64,000 bases of DNA from Enorma massiliensis phI (GCF_000311845.1 NZ_HE978575.1:208715-272714), one strand, 5' to 3'. Shown: positions 38,374-47,440, numbered from the stretch's first letter. Made by a program: numbers and translations. The notes: generated from the sequence alone by a model not told the origin.

Positions 38374-40176
38374 ATGCACACCTTTGAGATCAGCAATGAG
38401 TTCCTACTTGATGGGGAACCTTTCACGATCCTCTCTGGTTCGATCCACTACACGCGTGTCCATCCCACCGATTGGCACCATTCCCTCTATAACCTGAAGG
38501 CCATGGGTTTCAACACGGTTGAGACCTACGTGCCGTGGAACATGCACGAGCCCGAGCCCGGTGTATTCGATTTCGCCGGCATCAAGGACCTCGCGCGCTT
38601 CCTCGACGAGGCTGCCGAGCTTGGCCTTTGGGCCATCGTGCGTCCCAGCCCCTTCATCTGCGCCGAGTGGGAGTGGGGCGGCCTACCCGCGTGGCTGCTG
38701 CCCGAGCGCTCCATGCGCGTCCGTGCGAACGACCCCGCCTTCCTGGCACACGTTGCGAGCTACTACGATCACCTCATGCCCATCCTGGTGGAGCGCCAGA
38801 TCACGCATGGTGGCAACATCATCATGATGCAGATCGAGAACGAGTACGGCTCGTACTGCGAGGATAAGGACTACCTGCGCGCCATCCGCGACCTCATGGT
38901 CGAGCGCGGCGTGAATGTACCGCTCTGCACCTCCGACGGCCCGTGGCGCGGTTGCCTGCGCGCGGGCACCCTCATCGATGACGACGTGCTCGCAACCGGC
39001 AACTTCGGTTCGCGTTCCGCGGAGAACCTCGCTGCCCTCAAGGCCTTCCATGAGGAGCATGGCAAGAACTGGCCCCTCATGTGCATGGAATTCTGGGATG
39101 GCTGGTTCAATCGCTGGGGCGAGAACGTGATTCGCCGCGATGCCCAGGACCTCGCCGATTGCGTGCGCGAGTGCCTCCAGGTTGGTAACGGTATCAACCT
39201 CTACATGTTCCATGGCGGCACCAACTTCGCCTTCATGAACGCCTGCTCCGCGCGCCATACGCACGATATCCATCAGGTGACTTCGTACGATTATGATGCG
39301 CCGCTCAACGAGGAGGGCAATCCCACCGAGAAGTGGTATCTGCTTCGCGATGTGGTGCGCGAGCTCTTCCCGAGCGCTTGGACCGGCGAGCCCCTCATCA
39401 AGGAGGCCGTCGCCGTCGAGAGCATCAAGTGCAAGGAGCGCGTGAGCCTCTTCAACGTGCTCGACGCCCTCTCCGAACCCGTTACCTCTCAGTATCCGCA
39501 GCCCATGGAGGACCTAGGCCAGAGCTATGGCTATACCCTCTACACGACGCAGATTGAGCGCGATACCGCGCCGAACGCCGAGGAGCGCATCCGCGTGATC
39601 GACGGCCGCGACCGCGCCAAGGTGTACGTCGAGGGCACCTGTGTTGCCACGCAGTACCAGGAACATATCGGCGAGGACATCAAGTGCGTGCTTCCCGCCG
39701 AGCAGAACCGCCTGGACATCCTCATGGAGAACATGGGGCGCGTGGGTTACGGCCACAAGCTGCTGGCCGATACGCAGCACAAGGGCATCCGCACGGGCGT
39801 CTGCGTTGACCTTCACTTCATCACCGGTTGGGAGCAGCGCTGCCTGCCGCTCACCGACATCTCTGGTATCGATTATTCCGCTGGGTTCGAGGAGGGCCAG
39901 CCCGCCTTCCACCGCTTCGAGTTCAATCTCGATGAACCCGCCGATACTTTCATCGACACGACGGGCTTCGGTAAGGGCTGTGCGTTCGTGAACGGGGTGA
40001 ACGTCGGGCGCTTCTGGGAAGTTGGCCCCATCATGACGCTCTATGTTCCCCACGGCTTCACGCGCGCCGGCGTGAACGAGCTCGTTTTGTTCGAAACCGA
40101 GGGCGTGTACGAGAGCACGATCTCCCTGCGCTCAGAGCCCCTCATCAGGCATCTTGAGAAAGAAGGAGTTGAGTAA
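38374..40176 (+). CDS. GH35 beta-galactosidase (probably intracellular, for Gal-beta-1,3-HexNAc disaccharides)
   Basis: A 600-residue retaining beta-galactosidase without signal peptide. The acid/base Glu157 lies in MMQIENEYGSY and the nucleophile Glu239 in CMEFWDGWFNRWG, the two GH35 signatures. Beta-sandwich domains follow to the end. The ATG at 38374 has GGGAGG very close (three-base spacing). Downstream come PTS subunits, a GntR regulator, AgaS and NagA. The same set surrounds pneumococcal bgaC and Lactobacillus casei gnbG, which act on Gal-beta-1,3-GlcNAc/GalNAc; for gnbG the substrate is the PTS-phosphorylated disaccharide. The substrate here is inferred from that resemblance. Confidence 0.9.
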   Translation: MHTFEISNEFLLDGEPFTILSGSIHYTRVHPTDWHHSLYNLKAMGFNTVETYVPWNMHEPEPGVFDFAGIKDLARFLDEAAELGLWAIVRPSPFICAEWEWGGLPAWLLPERSMRVRANDPAFLAHVASYYDHLMPILVERQITHGGNIIMMQIENEYGSYCEDKDYLRAIRDLMVERGVNVPLCTSDGPWRGCLRAGTLIDDDVLATGNFGSRSAENLAALKAFHEEHGKNWPLMCMEFWDGWFNRWGENVIRRDAQDLADCVRECLQVGNGINLYMFHGGTNFAFMNACSARHTHDIHQVTSYDYDAPLNEEGNPTEKWYLLRDVVRELFPSAWTGEPLIKEAVAVESIKCKERVSLFNVLDALSEPVTSQYPQPMEDLGQSYGYTLYTTQIERDTAPNAEERIRVIDGRDRAKVYVEGTCVATQYQEHIGEDIKCVLPAEQNRLDILMENMGRVGYGHKLLADTQHKGIRTGVCVDLHFITGWEQRCLPLTDISGIDYSAGFEEGQPAFHRFEFNLDEPADTFIDTTGFGKGCAFVNGVNVGRFWEVGPIMTLYVPHGFTRAGVNELVLFETEGVYESTISLRSEPLIRHLEKEGVE

Positions 40177-40177
40177 C

Positions 40178-40642
40178 ATGATCGTAGGCGCTCGTATCGA
40201 TTTCCGTCTGATTCACGGCCAGGTTGCGAACCTGTGGGCCAACGCCCGTCAGGTGAGCCGCTTCATGGTCGTCGACGATCAGGTGGCTGAGGACGCCACC
40301 CAGAAGCAGGTGCTGCGCATGGCGACTCCCGCCACCTGCAAGCTCTCCGTGCTTCCCGTGGAGAAGGCCGCTGCCAACATCAACGCTGGCAAGTATGACG
40401 CTCAGCGTCTGTTCATCGTGGCCAAGAAGCCCGAGACCTATCTACGCCTGCTCAAGGCCGGCGTGAAGCTCGACGAGATTATCGTGGGCAACATGACCAC
40501 GATGGATAGCGTCAAGAAGTTCGGCCTCAACATCAACTGCGACCAGGGCGACCTCGACGCATTCGCCGAGATCCAGGCCATGGGCGTGCCCATGGTTATG
40601 CAGCTCACGCCGCAGAACACCCCGGAGAAGTTCACGGTCTAA
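40178..40642 (+). CDS. PTS mannose/sorbose-family IIB component
   Basis: A 154-residue cytoplasmic subunit that accepts phosphate from IIA on a His and passes it to the sugar during import. The phospho-acceptor is His13 in RIDFRLIHGQV, followed by the conserved VANLWANARQVSRFMVVDDQ. The ATG at 40178 follows AAGGAG by nine bases; only one base separates it from the GH35 stop, so the two are co-expressed. By context it belongs to an N-acetylgalactosamine or galacto-N-biose system (AgaV/GnbB type). Confidence 0.93.
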   Translation: MIVGARIDFRLIHGQVANLWANARQVSRFMVVDDQVAEDATQKQVLRMATPATCKLSVLPVEKAAANINAGKYDAQRLFIVAKKPETYLRLLKAGVKLDEIIVGNMTTMDSVKKFGLNINCDQGDLDAFAEIQAMGVPMVMQLTPQNTPEKFTV

Positions 40643-40743
40643 CTTCCCGGACGCCAATTTGGCGCTACGCCGCGAGGGGAGATGCGCGGCTGTCCATAGC
40701 GTAGGAACGTATTGTTTCGAGAAATGTTAGAAGGGGGAAAACC

Positions 40744-41634
40744 ATGATTGCTTGGTGGCAGATTATCTTGCTCACCCTGTACGCCGGCTTCCAGATCATG
40801 GACGAGCTGCACTGGTACTCCAGCGCCGGCTCCGCCGTGTTCTCCGGCTTCATCACTGGCCTCATCATGGGCGACATGGCTACCGGTCTCTACATCGGCG
40901 GCTCCATGCAGCTCACCATCCTCGGCGTCGGCACCTTCGGCGGCGCGTCCCGCATCGACGCCAACTCCGGCACGCTCATCGCCACGGCCTTCGCCGTGAG
41001 CTCCGGCATGGACCCGGAGCAGGCGCTCGCCGTCCTCGGCGTGCCCGTGGCGGCCATCCTGGTCTACACCGACATCGCCGGCCGCTTCGCCAACACCTTC
41101 TTCGGTCACATGTGCGACGCCGACGTCGAGAAGATGAACTGGGGCGCCTACAACGTGCACTACTGGCTCGGCGCCGTCTCCTGGATGCTCAGCCGCATGC
41201 TCCCGGTCTTCCTGGCCCTCGCCTTCGGCCAGCCGGTCGTCGAGGCCATCACCGCGGCCCTCAACGGCGACTTCGCCTGGCTCGGCGCCGGCCTGACCGT
41301 CGCCGGCGGCGCGCTGCCCGCGGTCGGCTTCGCCATCCTGCTCCGCTACCTGCCGGTCAAGAAGCACATCGCCTACCTCATCCTCGGCTTCGTCATCGCC
41401 GCGCTCCTCGGCACGCTCTTCACGAACGTCGCGGGCGTGGCCGGCGACGTGGCGACCGCCGCTGCCGCGACCGAGACCGCCATCAACGGTGGCGACTACA
41501 ACAGCCTGTCGATGCTGACCATCGCGCTCATCGGCTTCGCGCTGGCCTACATCTACTACGTGCAGAACAAGGCGCAGGCTGCTGCCCCCGCTGCGGCTGC
41601 CGCTGTGGAGGGAGATGACGACGATGAGCTCTAA
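40744..41634 (+). CDS. PTS mannose/sorbose-family IIC component
   Basis: A 296-residue integral membrane channel subunit of the same PTS. It starts MIAWWQIILLTLYAGFQIMD, the typical IIC N-terminus, and has YIGGSMQLTILGVGTFGGAS and MDPEQALAVLGVPVA, conserved in the family, plus about eight hydrophobic helices. It ends with an Ala-rich acidic tail (AAVEGDDDDEL). AGAAGGGGG precedes the ATG. Codon usage is extremely C/G-ending, more so than neighbours, suggesting high expression. Its last bases overlap the IID start. Confidence 0.93.
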   Translation: MIAWWQIILLTLYAGFQIMDELHWYSSAGSAVFSGFITGLIMGDMATGLYIGGSMQLTILGVGTFGGASRIDANSGTLIATAFAVSSGMDPEQALAVLGVPVAAILVYTDIAGRFANTFFGHMCDADVEKMNWGAYNVHYWLGAVSWMLSRMLPVFLALAFGQPVVEAITAALNGDFAWLGAGLTVAGGALPAVGFAILLRYLPVKKHIAYLILGFVIAALLGTLFTNVAGVAGDVATAAAATETAINGGDYNSLSMLTIALIGFALAYIYYVQNKAQAAAPAAAAAVEGDDDDEL

Positions 41635-42466
41635 TGAGAAGCTTCTCCCGAACGGGACCACGGGCTATAAGCTCACGAAGGAAGACTTCGCGCAGATCAA
41701 CCGCCGCAACCTCATCGGTTTCCAGGCTGGCTGGAACTACGAGCGTATGCAGCACTCCGGTTATCTGTGGATCATTCTTCCGCAGCTCCGTAAGATCTAC
41801 GGAGACAACACCGAGGGCCTGAAGACCGCTGCCCGCACCCACTGCGCTCCGTTCTTCAACACCTCCAACTTCCTCAACACGATCATCACCGGTATCGACC
41901 TGGCGATCGAGGAAGAGGAAGGCCTGCAGAGCCTCGAGACCGTCGCTTCGCTGAAGACCGGCCTCATGGGCCCGCTCGCCTCCATCGGCGACTCCATTTT
42001 CGGCTCGCTGCTGCCCACCATCTTCGGTGCTCTGGCCGCTAACATGGCCATCGCCGGCAACCCGCTCGGTATCTTCATCTGGATCGCCGTGAACATCGTG
42101 GTCGACTGGTTCCGCTGCAAGCAGACCCACATCGCCTACGATCAGGGCATGAAGCTCGTCACCACGATGAGCGACCAGCTCAACGCCATCACCGACGCCG
42201 CCACCGTCATGGGCGTGTTCATGGTGGGCGCCCTCGTGTCCACCAACGTCGGCATCGTCATCTCCGCCCCGATCGACCTGGGCGGCGTGACCGTCGACCT
42301 GCAGCACATCTGCAACATGATCTGCCCGAAGCTCGTGCCCGCCGCCCTCGTGGGCGCCGTGTACTGGCTGCTCGGCAGGAAGGGCATGACCTCGACCAAG
42401 GCGATCTTCATCGTCCTGATCGTCGCCATCGTCCTCGGCGGCCTCGGCTGGATCGCCAAGGGCTAA
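41624..42466 (+). CDS. PTS mannose/sorbose-family IID component
   Basis: A 280-residue membrane subunit partnering IIC. Family blocks: LTKEDFAQINRRNLIGFQAG, NYERMQHSGYLWIILPQLRK, the FFNTSNFLNTIITGIDLAIE segment and GPLASIGDSIFGSLLPTIFG. C-terminal hydrophobic helices anchor it. Two ATGs are possible: 41615 lies almost on the GGAGGGAG site, so 41624 (MSSNEK), nine bases after it, is preferred. It overlaps IIC by 11 bases. A hairpin follows the stop. Confidence 0.92.
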   Translation: MSSNEKLLPNGTTGYKLTKEDFAQINRRNLIGFQAGWNYERMQHSGYLWIILPQLRKIYGDNTEGLKTAARTHCAPFFNTSNFLNTIITGIDLAIEEEEGLQSLETVASLKTGLMGPLASIGDSIFGSLLPTIFGALAANMAIAGNPLGIFIWIAVNIVVDWFRCKQTHIAYDQGMKLVTTMSDQLNAITDAATVMGVFMVGALVSTNVGIVISAPIDLGGVTVDLQHICNMICPKLVPAALVGAVYWLLGRKGMTSTKAIFIVLIVAIVLGGLGWIAKG

Positions 42467-42482
42467 GCCTCTCTGCTTTGCT

Positions 42483-42518
42483 CGGTGCCCGTTCGCTTGC
42501 GGGCGGGCACCGTTCCCT
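42483..42518 (+). terminator. Hairpin after the IID gene
   Basis: CGGTGCCCG (42483-42491) pairs with CGGGCACCG (42504-42512), then TTCCCTT. A weak T-run suggests partial termination, which would set IIB/IIC/IID levels apart from the downstream IIA. Confidence 0.5.
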
Positions 42519-42703
42519 TCGGGAATTGCGAATAAGACGGGTGCACACCTCACGGCTGGAGCCTTGCTTCGCCACGTTCTCCCAGGAGGTGCGCGCCCGT
42601 TTTTCGTATCATATGACTGTGCTGGCGTGAGCCGGCGTATCGCGCACGGGGCGCATGCCCGCAACTGCGCGTGTCATACGAGCTCGGTCGAAAGGTTCTA
42701 TTC

Positions 42704-43366
42704 GTGAGACCAGAAGTCATCATCTTCATCGCCATCGTGGTCGTCTACTTCTTGGCGAGCACCATTCTTCGCCATTATCTCGATCTGAAGATCCAGGCGC
42801 TTTATTCGGCTGGGCTCTATGATGATGCGTTCAAGACGCTCAATACCTTTTTTGCTCGTATCCTCTTGCCCACCTTCAGGCAGTACACGCTGCGCTTCAT
42901 GGTTCACGAGGCGCGCGGTGAGCGCGAGATGGCAACGCGCATGATGGAGCTCATGCTTCGTATGCGCAATTCCAAGAAGCGTCAGGCGCAGGTAACCGTC
43001 ATGGGTTTCAACTACTTCATCACCATCGACGACAAAAAGCGCGCCAAGGAGCTGCTGAGCGATGTCAAACAGCGCTGCGACCAGGCCGTTGCGGCCGATT
43101 GCCAGCTCACCTACGATATCATGTGCGGCAAGCGCCATGACTATATCGAGCGCATGGAGGGCATGCTCGATAGCGCTGATCCTGCGCTGAAGAGCAAGCT
43201 CTACCTGCTCATCGCGAAGCAGTATCGCAATGCCGGCGATACCAAGAGCGCAAAGAAATACGAGCAGATGCTCGATGACCTCGCAAAGGAATTCGAGTTC
43301 CCCATGCCCCAACCGGGCAGTGGGGAAAAGGCCGGCACCGTGCCGGCGGACAAGAAGGACGCCTAG
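42704..43366 (+). CDS. Hypothetical protein with N-terminal membrane helix and helical repeats
   Basis: A 220-residue protein inserted between the IID and IIA genes. The start is GTG 42704 with AAAGG upstream. A membrane helix (VIIFIAIVVVYFLASTIL) is followed by a cytoplasmic region of paired helices (AGLYDDAFKTLNTFFARIL, SKLYLLIAKQYRNAGDTKSAKKYEQML) that resemble tetratricopeptide repeats. It is not a known PTS part. It could be a housekeeping gene caught inside the locus, or an accessory factor; position is the only clue. Confidence 0.75.
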   Translation: MRPEVIIFIAIVVVYFLASTILRHYLDLKIQALYSAGLYDDAFKTLNTFFARILLPTFRQYTLRFMVHEARGEREMATRMMELMLRMRNSKKRQAQVTVMGFNYFITIDDKKRAKELLSDVKQRCDQAVAADCQLTYDIMCGKRHDYIERMEGMLDSADPALKSKLYLLIAKQYRNAGDTKSAKKYEQMLDDLAKEFEFPMPQPGSGEKAGTVPADKKDA

Positions 43367-43453
43367 GAAGGCGTCACCGTGCTCGGCTCAAACGGCCGAG
43401 CGCCCTGTTGGAAATTCGATGTCCGCATGCAATCGAGCATCGAGTTTTCGAAC

Positions 43454-43478
43454 AGCTGGTAGTAACCAGTTACCACTC
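43454..43478. promoter_or_regulatory. Candidate GntR operator before the IIA gene
   Basis: CTGGTAGTAACCAG is a perfect inverted repeat (CTGGT, AGTA, ACCAG), followed directly by TTACCACTC. It shares TGGT/ACCA half-sites with the cluster upstream of the GH35 gene (38072-38268) and lies about 75 bases before the IIA start. Confidence 0.5.
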
Positions 43479-43551
43479 GCAGGCGGTAACAGTAGATGGA
43501 CCGGAGCCTCGCGAGCGCAAGCGAACGGTCCACCTTTGAAAGGAGTATTTG

Positions 43552-43980
43552 ATGATCGGCTTCATTCTTACCGGCCACGGTGACTTCTCCCTCGGCGTGA
43601 AGAGCGCTGTCGACATGGTTGCCGGCGATCAGCCCGCGTTCAAGGCCGTGCCCTTCGAGGGCTCCCAGGCCGCGACCTACGGCGAGGACCTTCGTGCCGC
43701 CATCACCGAGATGCGCGAAGAGTGCGAGGGCGTCCTCGTGTTCTGCGACCTGCTCGGTGGCACCCCGTTCAACCAGTCGATGCTCATCTCCCAGGATGTC
43801 GACAACGTCGAGGTCGTCGCTGGCACCAACCTCCCCATGCTCATCGAGCTTGTCATGACCCGCAGCTTTGCGAACGCCACGCTCGAGGAGATGGCAGAGC
43901 AGGCGGTAACCGTTGGCCAGGCTGGCGTTTGCCACAAGAAGCTCGAGCCGGCGGGCGACGACGAAGACGACGAGATGTAG
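43552..43980 (+). CDS. PTS mannose-family IIA component
   Basis: A 142-residue cytoplasmic phosphocarrier. The phospho-acceptor is His9 in ILTGHGDFSLG; VFCDLLGGTPFNQS is the second conserved block. It receives phosphate from HPr and hands it to the IIB encoded 3 kb upstream. The ATG follows AAAGGAG; the TTG just before it is not needed. It ends in an acidic tail (GDDEDDEM). An operator-like palindrome precedes it, and the GntR regulator is next. Confidence 0.93.
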   Translation: MIGFILTGHGDFSLGVKSAVDMVAGDQPAFKAVPFEGSQAATYGEDLRAAITEMREECEGVLVFCDLLGGTPFNQSMLISQDVDNVEVVAGTNLPMLIELVMTRSFANATLEEMAEQAVTVGQAGVCHKKLEPAGDDEDDEM

Positions 43981-44063
43981 GATGAACCGCTCGCCCTTCG
44001 GGCGGTAGCGCCATGTAGGGCCGAGAGGATGCCGAGACGTTTACGCGGAAAGGAGGGGCTTTC

Positions 44064-44795
44064 GTGGCTGTGAACATGAGACGCCAGCCGCTGTATGATC
44101 AGCTGGTCGATATTCTCTCCGAGAAGATCGAATACGAGTACCGGCCGGGAGACCTCATGCCTTCCGAGCGCGAGCTCTCGGAGCGCTACGGTCTGTCGCG
44201 TACGACCGTGCGCTTGGCCCTGCAGGAACTTGAGCTGTTGGGGCTCGTGGTGCGCCAGCACGGGCGCGGCACCTTTGTTGCCGATCGCTCTGCGCAAACC
44301 ACGAACCTCATGCAGTCCTATAGCTTCACCGATCAGATGCGTGAGATGGGGCGTGAGCCGCACACCACAATCTTGGAGTTCAGCGAGATTGAGGCAGATG
44401 CGAACCTCGCCGACCATCTGGGCGTTCGAGAGGGCGACAAGCTCTTCAAGCTCAAGCGCCTGCGCTCTGCGGACGATATTCCCATGATGGTGGAGCGCAG
44501 CTATCTGCCCATGCGCAAGTTCCTTTCGCTCAAGCGCCCGCTGTTGGAGAGCAAGCCGCTGTACGAGGTTATCGAGCACGACTTTCACGAGAAGATCCGC
44601 GTTGCCGAGGAAGAGTTCTTCGCGAGCATCGCGCGCACGGCCGATGCCCATCTGCTCGGCATCAACGAAGGGGCTCCCGTGCTCGACCTCGTGCGCACCA
44701 CATTCAACATGAGCAACGAGATCGTGGAGTACACGCTTTCGGTTGCCCGTGCCGACCAGTTCAAGTACAAGGTCTACCACCACCGGGGAGAGTAG
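44064..44795 (+). CDS. GntR-family regulator (HutC/UTRA type)
   Basis: A 243-residue repressor. The N-terminal winged helix (YDQLVDILSEKIEYEYRPGD, MPSERELSERYGLSRTTVRL, GLVVRQHGRGTFV) is joined to a UTRA ligand domain (KLFKLKRLRSADDIPMMVER, EEFFASIARTADAHLLGINE). Such regulators sense phosphorylated amino sugars. The start is GTG 44064 with AAAGGAGG upstream. Its placement among IIA, AgaS and NagA makes it the likely regulator of this locus, acting at the TGGT/ACCA sites at 38072-38268 and 43454-43478. Confidence 0.9.
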   Translation: MAVNMRRQPLYDQLVDILSEKIEYEYRPGDLMPSERELSERYGLSRTTVRLALQELELLGLVVRQHGRGTFVADRSAQTTNLMQSYSFTDQMREMGREPHTTILEFSEIEADANLADHLGVREGDKLFKLKRLRSADDIPMMVERSYLPMRKFLSLKRPLLESKPLYEVIEHDFHEKIRVAEEEFFASIARTADAHLLGINEGAPVLDLVRTTFNMSNEIVEYTLSVARADQFKYKVYHHRGE

Positions 44796-44861
44796 GCTGC
44801 GGGATTAGGGCGGCGCGGGCATATGGACCCGGATGATGACCATAGATAAGGGGAAACGCAG

Positions 44862-46028
44862 ATGTTTACTAAAACCGTCGAGGAGCTGAAGGAGCTCGGT
44901 GCCGATATCACGACCGCCGAGATCATGCAGCAGCCCGATCTTTGGGAGGACACCTTCCAGATCTATGCCGATAACAAAGAGGCCATCGAGGCCTTCCTCG
45001 CATCGGCCAAGGCCATGGCCGAGGGTCGTGTCTCGGTGATCTTCACTGGTGCCGGCACGTCCGACTATGTGGGCGATACGGTCGCGCCCTATCTGCGTCA
45101 CGCAGGCGATACCGACGCGTACGATTTCAAGCCGATCGCTACGACCGATATCGTCTCGGCGCCGCGCGACTTCCTTCGTCCCGAAGACCCGACGATTCTG
45201 GTGTCGTTCGCTCGCTCCGGCAACAGCCCCGAGAGCCTTGCCGCCGTCCAGGTTGCCAAGAGCTACGTCAAGAACATCAAGTTCCTGAACATCACCTGCG
45301 CACCCGAAGGCAAGCTCGCCGTGGAGAGCGCGGGCGACCCGGACTCGCTCACCTTGCTCATCCCGCGTGCGAACGATAAGGGCTTCGCGATGACCGGCAG
45401 CTACAGCTGCATGGAGCTGCTCTCCGCCCTCATCTTCGACACTTCCTCCGGCGAGCAGAAGCTCGCTTGGGTGCGCGAGGCGGCGGAGATGGGCCGCGAG
45501 GTCGTGGCTCGCGAGGACGAGATCGCCGCGTACCTGGCCGGCGACTTCAACCGTGTGACCTATCTGGGTTCCGGCTCCTACGTGGGCCTTGCCCAGGAAG
45601 CGCAGCTCAAGATTCTCGAGCTCGCCCATGGTCTCGTTGCGACCTCGTGGGATAGCTCCATGGGTTATCGCCATGGGCCCAAGAGCTTCGTGGACGACAA
45701 GACCCTCGTGTTCGTGTTCGTGAACAACGACGCCTACACCCGCCAGTACGATCTCGATATCTTGAACGAGATTGCAGGCGACGAGATCGCGCAGAAGACC
45801 GTCGCGATTCAGCAGGCTGGTGAGACCGGTTTCGCGGGTGAGTCCTTCACCTTCGAGGGCCATGGCGAGCTGCCGGAGGCCTACCTGGCACTGCCGTTCG
45901 TGATGGTTGCCCAGACGGTATCGCTCATCAACTCCGTGCGCGTGGGCAACACCCCCGACACGCCGAGCCCCACCGGTACGGTGAACCGCGTGGTGAAGGG
46001 CGTGACCATCCACCCTTTTAGCGCCTAG
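44862..46028 (+). CDS. agaS: Galactosamine-6-phosphate deaminase/isomerase AgaS (SIS domain)
   Basis: A 388-residue protein with two SIS sugar-phosphate domains. AgaS converts galactosamine-6-P to tagatose-6-P and ammonia. Seen: VIFTGAGTSDYVGDTVAPYL and VSFARSGNSPESLAAVQVAK in the first SIS domain; YLGSGSYVGLAQEAQLKILE and DSSMGYRHGPKSFVDDKTLV in the second; and the C-terminal NTPDTPSPTGTVNRVVKGV typical of AgaS. GGGGAAACGCAG precedes the ATG. It feeds tagatose-6-P to LacC encoded at 53.8 kb. A family A hairpin begins three bases after the stop. Confidence 0.92.
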   Translation: MFTKTVEELKELGADITTAEIMQQPDLWEDTFQIYADNKEAIEAFLASAKAMAEGRVSVIFTGAGTSDYVGDTVAPYLRHAGDTDAYDFKPIATTDIVSAPRDFLRPEDPTILVSFARSGNSPESLAAVQVAKSYVKNIKFLNITCAPEGKLAVESAGDPDSLTLLIPRANDKGFAMTGSYSCMELLSALIFDTSSGEQKLAWVREAAEMGREVVAREDEIAAYLAGDFNRVTYLGSGSYVGLAQEAQLKILELAHGLVATSWDSSMGYRHGPKSFVDDKTLVFVFVNNDAYTRQYDLDILNEIAGDEIAQKTVAIQQAGETGFAGESFTFEGHGELPEAYLALPFVMVAQTVSLINSVRVGNTPDTPSPTGTVNRVVKGVTIHPFSA

Positions 46029-46031
46029 CTA

Positions 46032-46086
46032 ATGAGACAGTTGTGCCGGGTGAAACTGTCTCATAGATGAGACAGCGGTGCCGGGG
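46032..46086. repeat. Family A hairpin repeat, copy 2, plus a half copy
   Basis: ATGAGACAGTT (46032-46042) and AACTGTCTCAT (46054-46064) enclose GTGCCGGGTGA. A second ATGAGACAG with CGGTGCCGGGG starts at 46067 and lacks its right arm. The element starts three bases after the agaS TAG and ends before the nagA leader. Confidence 0.85.
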
Positions 46087-46149
46087 CGGGCGTGCCGCGT
46101 GCGGAAGCGTCTGCCCCTCCGGACAGGCCTGTTGTTGAGAGGAGTTCTC

Positions 46150-47316
46150 TTGAGTACGTTTGCCATCTCGGCAGCCAAGTTCGTACTGCCGGGCGCCACC
46201 ATGCAGGGTGGCTACCTCACCATCGAGGATGGGAAGTTCGCGGGTTGGACGGCCGAGAAGCCGGCGTGCGAGGTCGTCGAATATCCCGGCGCCATCGTGG
46301 GCCCCGGCCTTGTCGATACGCATATCCACGGCTTCCATAACCACGCGACCACCGATTGCGATCCCGCCGCTATCGACGACGCGAGCGTAGCGCTCGCCAA
46401 GTCGGGCACGACGACGTGGCTGCCCACGACCTTCACCGAGTCCGTTGAGGACATCGGCCGCGCTTGCGCCGCCATCGCGCAGGCCGACGAGGCCCGCAGC
46501 GAGGACTACGCGGGCGCGCACATCGGCGGCATCTTCCTCGAGGGTCCGTTCTTCACCACGGCGCACGTGGGCGCGCAGAACCCCAAGTTCCTCATCGATC
46601 CCACGGTCGAGGTCTTCGATGGCTGGCAGGAGCAGGCCGGCGGCCGCATCGTGAAGAGCGCGCTTGCGGCTGAGAAGGATGGCGCGCTCGAGTACATCGC
46701 GGCGCTCGATGCGCGCGGCGTGGTGACGGCCATCGGGCATTCGGACGCCACCTATGACGAGGCGCTCGCCGCGGTGAACGCCGGTGCCAGCTGCTTCGTT
46801 CACACCTACAACGGCCAGCGCGGCCTGCATCATCGCGACCCGGGTGTGACCGGTTGCGCCATGACGACGCCCGAGACCTACGCGGAGATCATCTGCGACG
46901 GCAAGCACGTGGTGCCCGCCGCCATCAAGGCGCTTGTCGATGCGAAGGGCTGGCAGCATACGGTGCTCATCACCGACTGCCTTATCTGCGGCGGCATGCC
47001 CGAGGGCGAGTACGTCTCGGGCGGCATGCCTGTCGTCATGAAGGGCGGCCTCTGCTACGTCAAGGCCGAAGACGGCTCGACGGGCACCATCGCGGGCTCG
47101 GTTCTCACGCTTGCCAAGGGCGTGAAGAACATGGTCGACTGGCAGATCGTTACAGCCGAGCAGGCCATCCGCATGGCGACGGAGGTTGCGGCGAGGAGCG
47201 CGAAGATCGACCACGTGTGCGGCTCCATCAAGCCGGGTCGCGCGGCGGACCTTACCATCTTCAACGCCGACATGACGCTTGCGGCCACCTACGTGAGCGG
47301 CACGCTCGCCGAATAG
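46150..47316 (+). CDS. nagA: N-acetylhexosamine-6-phosphate deacetylase (NagA/AgaA type)
   Basis: A 388-residue amidohydrolase that removes acetate from N-acetylglucosamine- or N-acetylgalactosamine-6-P. Metal motif DTHIHGFHNH, the GIFLEGPFF Glu, the IGHSDATYDEA His and the catalytic Asp in LITDCLICGG are visible. The start is TTG 46150, set by GAGAGGAG five bases upstream; the frame stays open further up but no other good start exists. Sitting next to agaS, it most likely produces galactosamine-6-P from the imported sugar (the AgaA/GnbF role). Confidence 0.9.
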   Translation: MSTFAISAAKFVLPGATMQGGYLTIEDGKFAGWTAEKPACEVVEYPGAIVGPGLVDTHIHGFHNHATTDCDPAAIDDASVALAKSGTTTWLPTTFTESVEDIGRACAAIAQADEARSEDYAGAHIGGIFLEGPFFTTAHVGAQNPKFLIDPTVEVFDGWQEQAGGRIVKSALAAEKDGALEYIAALDARGVVTAIGHSDATYDEALAAVNAGASCFVHTYNGQRGLHHRDPGVTGCAMTTPETYAEIICDGKHVVPAAIKALVDAKGWQHTVLITDCLICGGMPEGEYVSGGMPVVMKGGLCYVKAEDGSTGTIAGSVLTLAKGVKNMVDWQIVTAEQAIRMATEVAARSAKIDHVCGSIKPGRAADLTIFNADMTLAATYVSGTLAE

Positions 47317-47378
47317 CGTAAGCTGCCCCGCGCGGGGTGAATACACTTGAATCGCGGCCTCGCTCTGCGTCATTTTGC

Positions 47379-47440
47379 GTCATTTTGGGACGTGTCTCAA
47401 ATGACCCAAATGAGACGTTTTGAACACGTCCCAAAATGAC
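47379..47440. repeat. Family E repeat, copy 2 (perfect palindrome)
   Basis: GTCATTTTGGGACGTGT (47379-47395) and ACACGTCCCAAAATGAC (47424-47440) form a perfect 17-bp stem. The loop carries a nested stem, GTCTCA with TGAGAC. Its reverse complement aligns with the two direct units at 28153-28208. It lies between nagA and the SIS-domain gene and could stop or pause transcription. Confidence 0.85.

Noticed and set aside
40639-42664. Long antisense and alternate-frame openings over the PTS IIC/IID genes
   Set aside because: They have low-complexity His/Arg/Gly/Asp composition and arise from the extreme C/G-ending codon use of the PTS genes.
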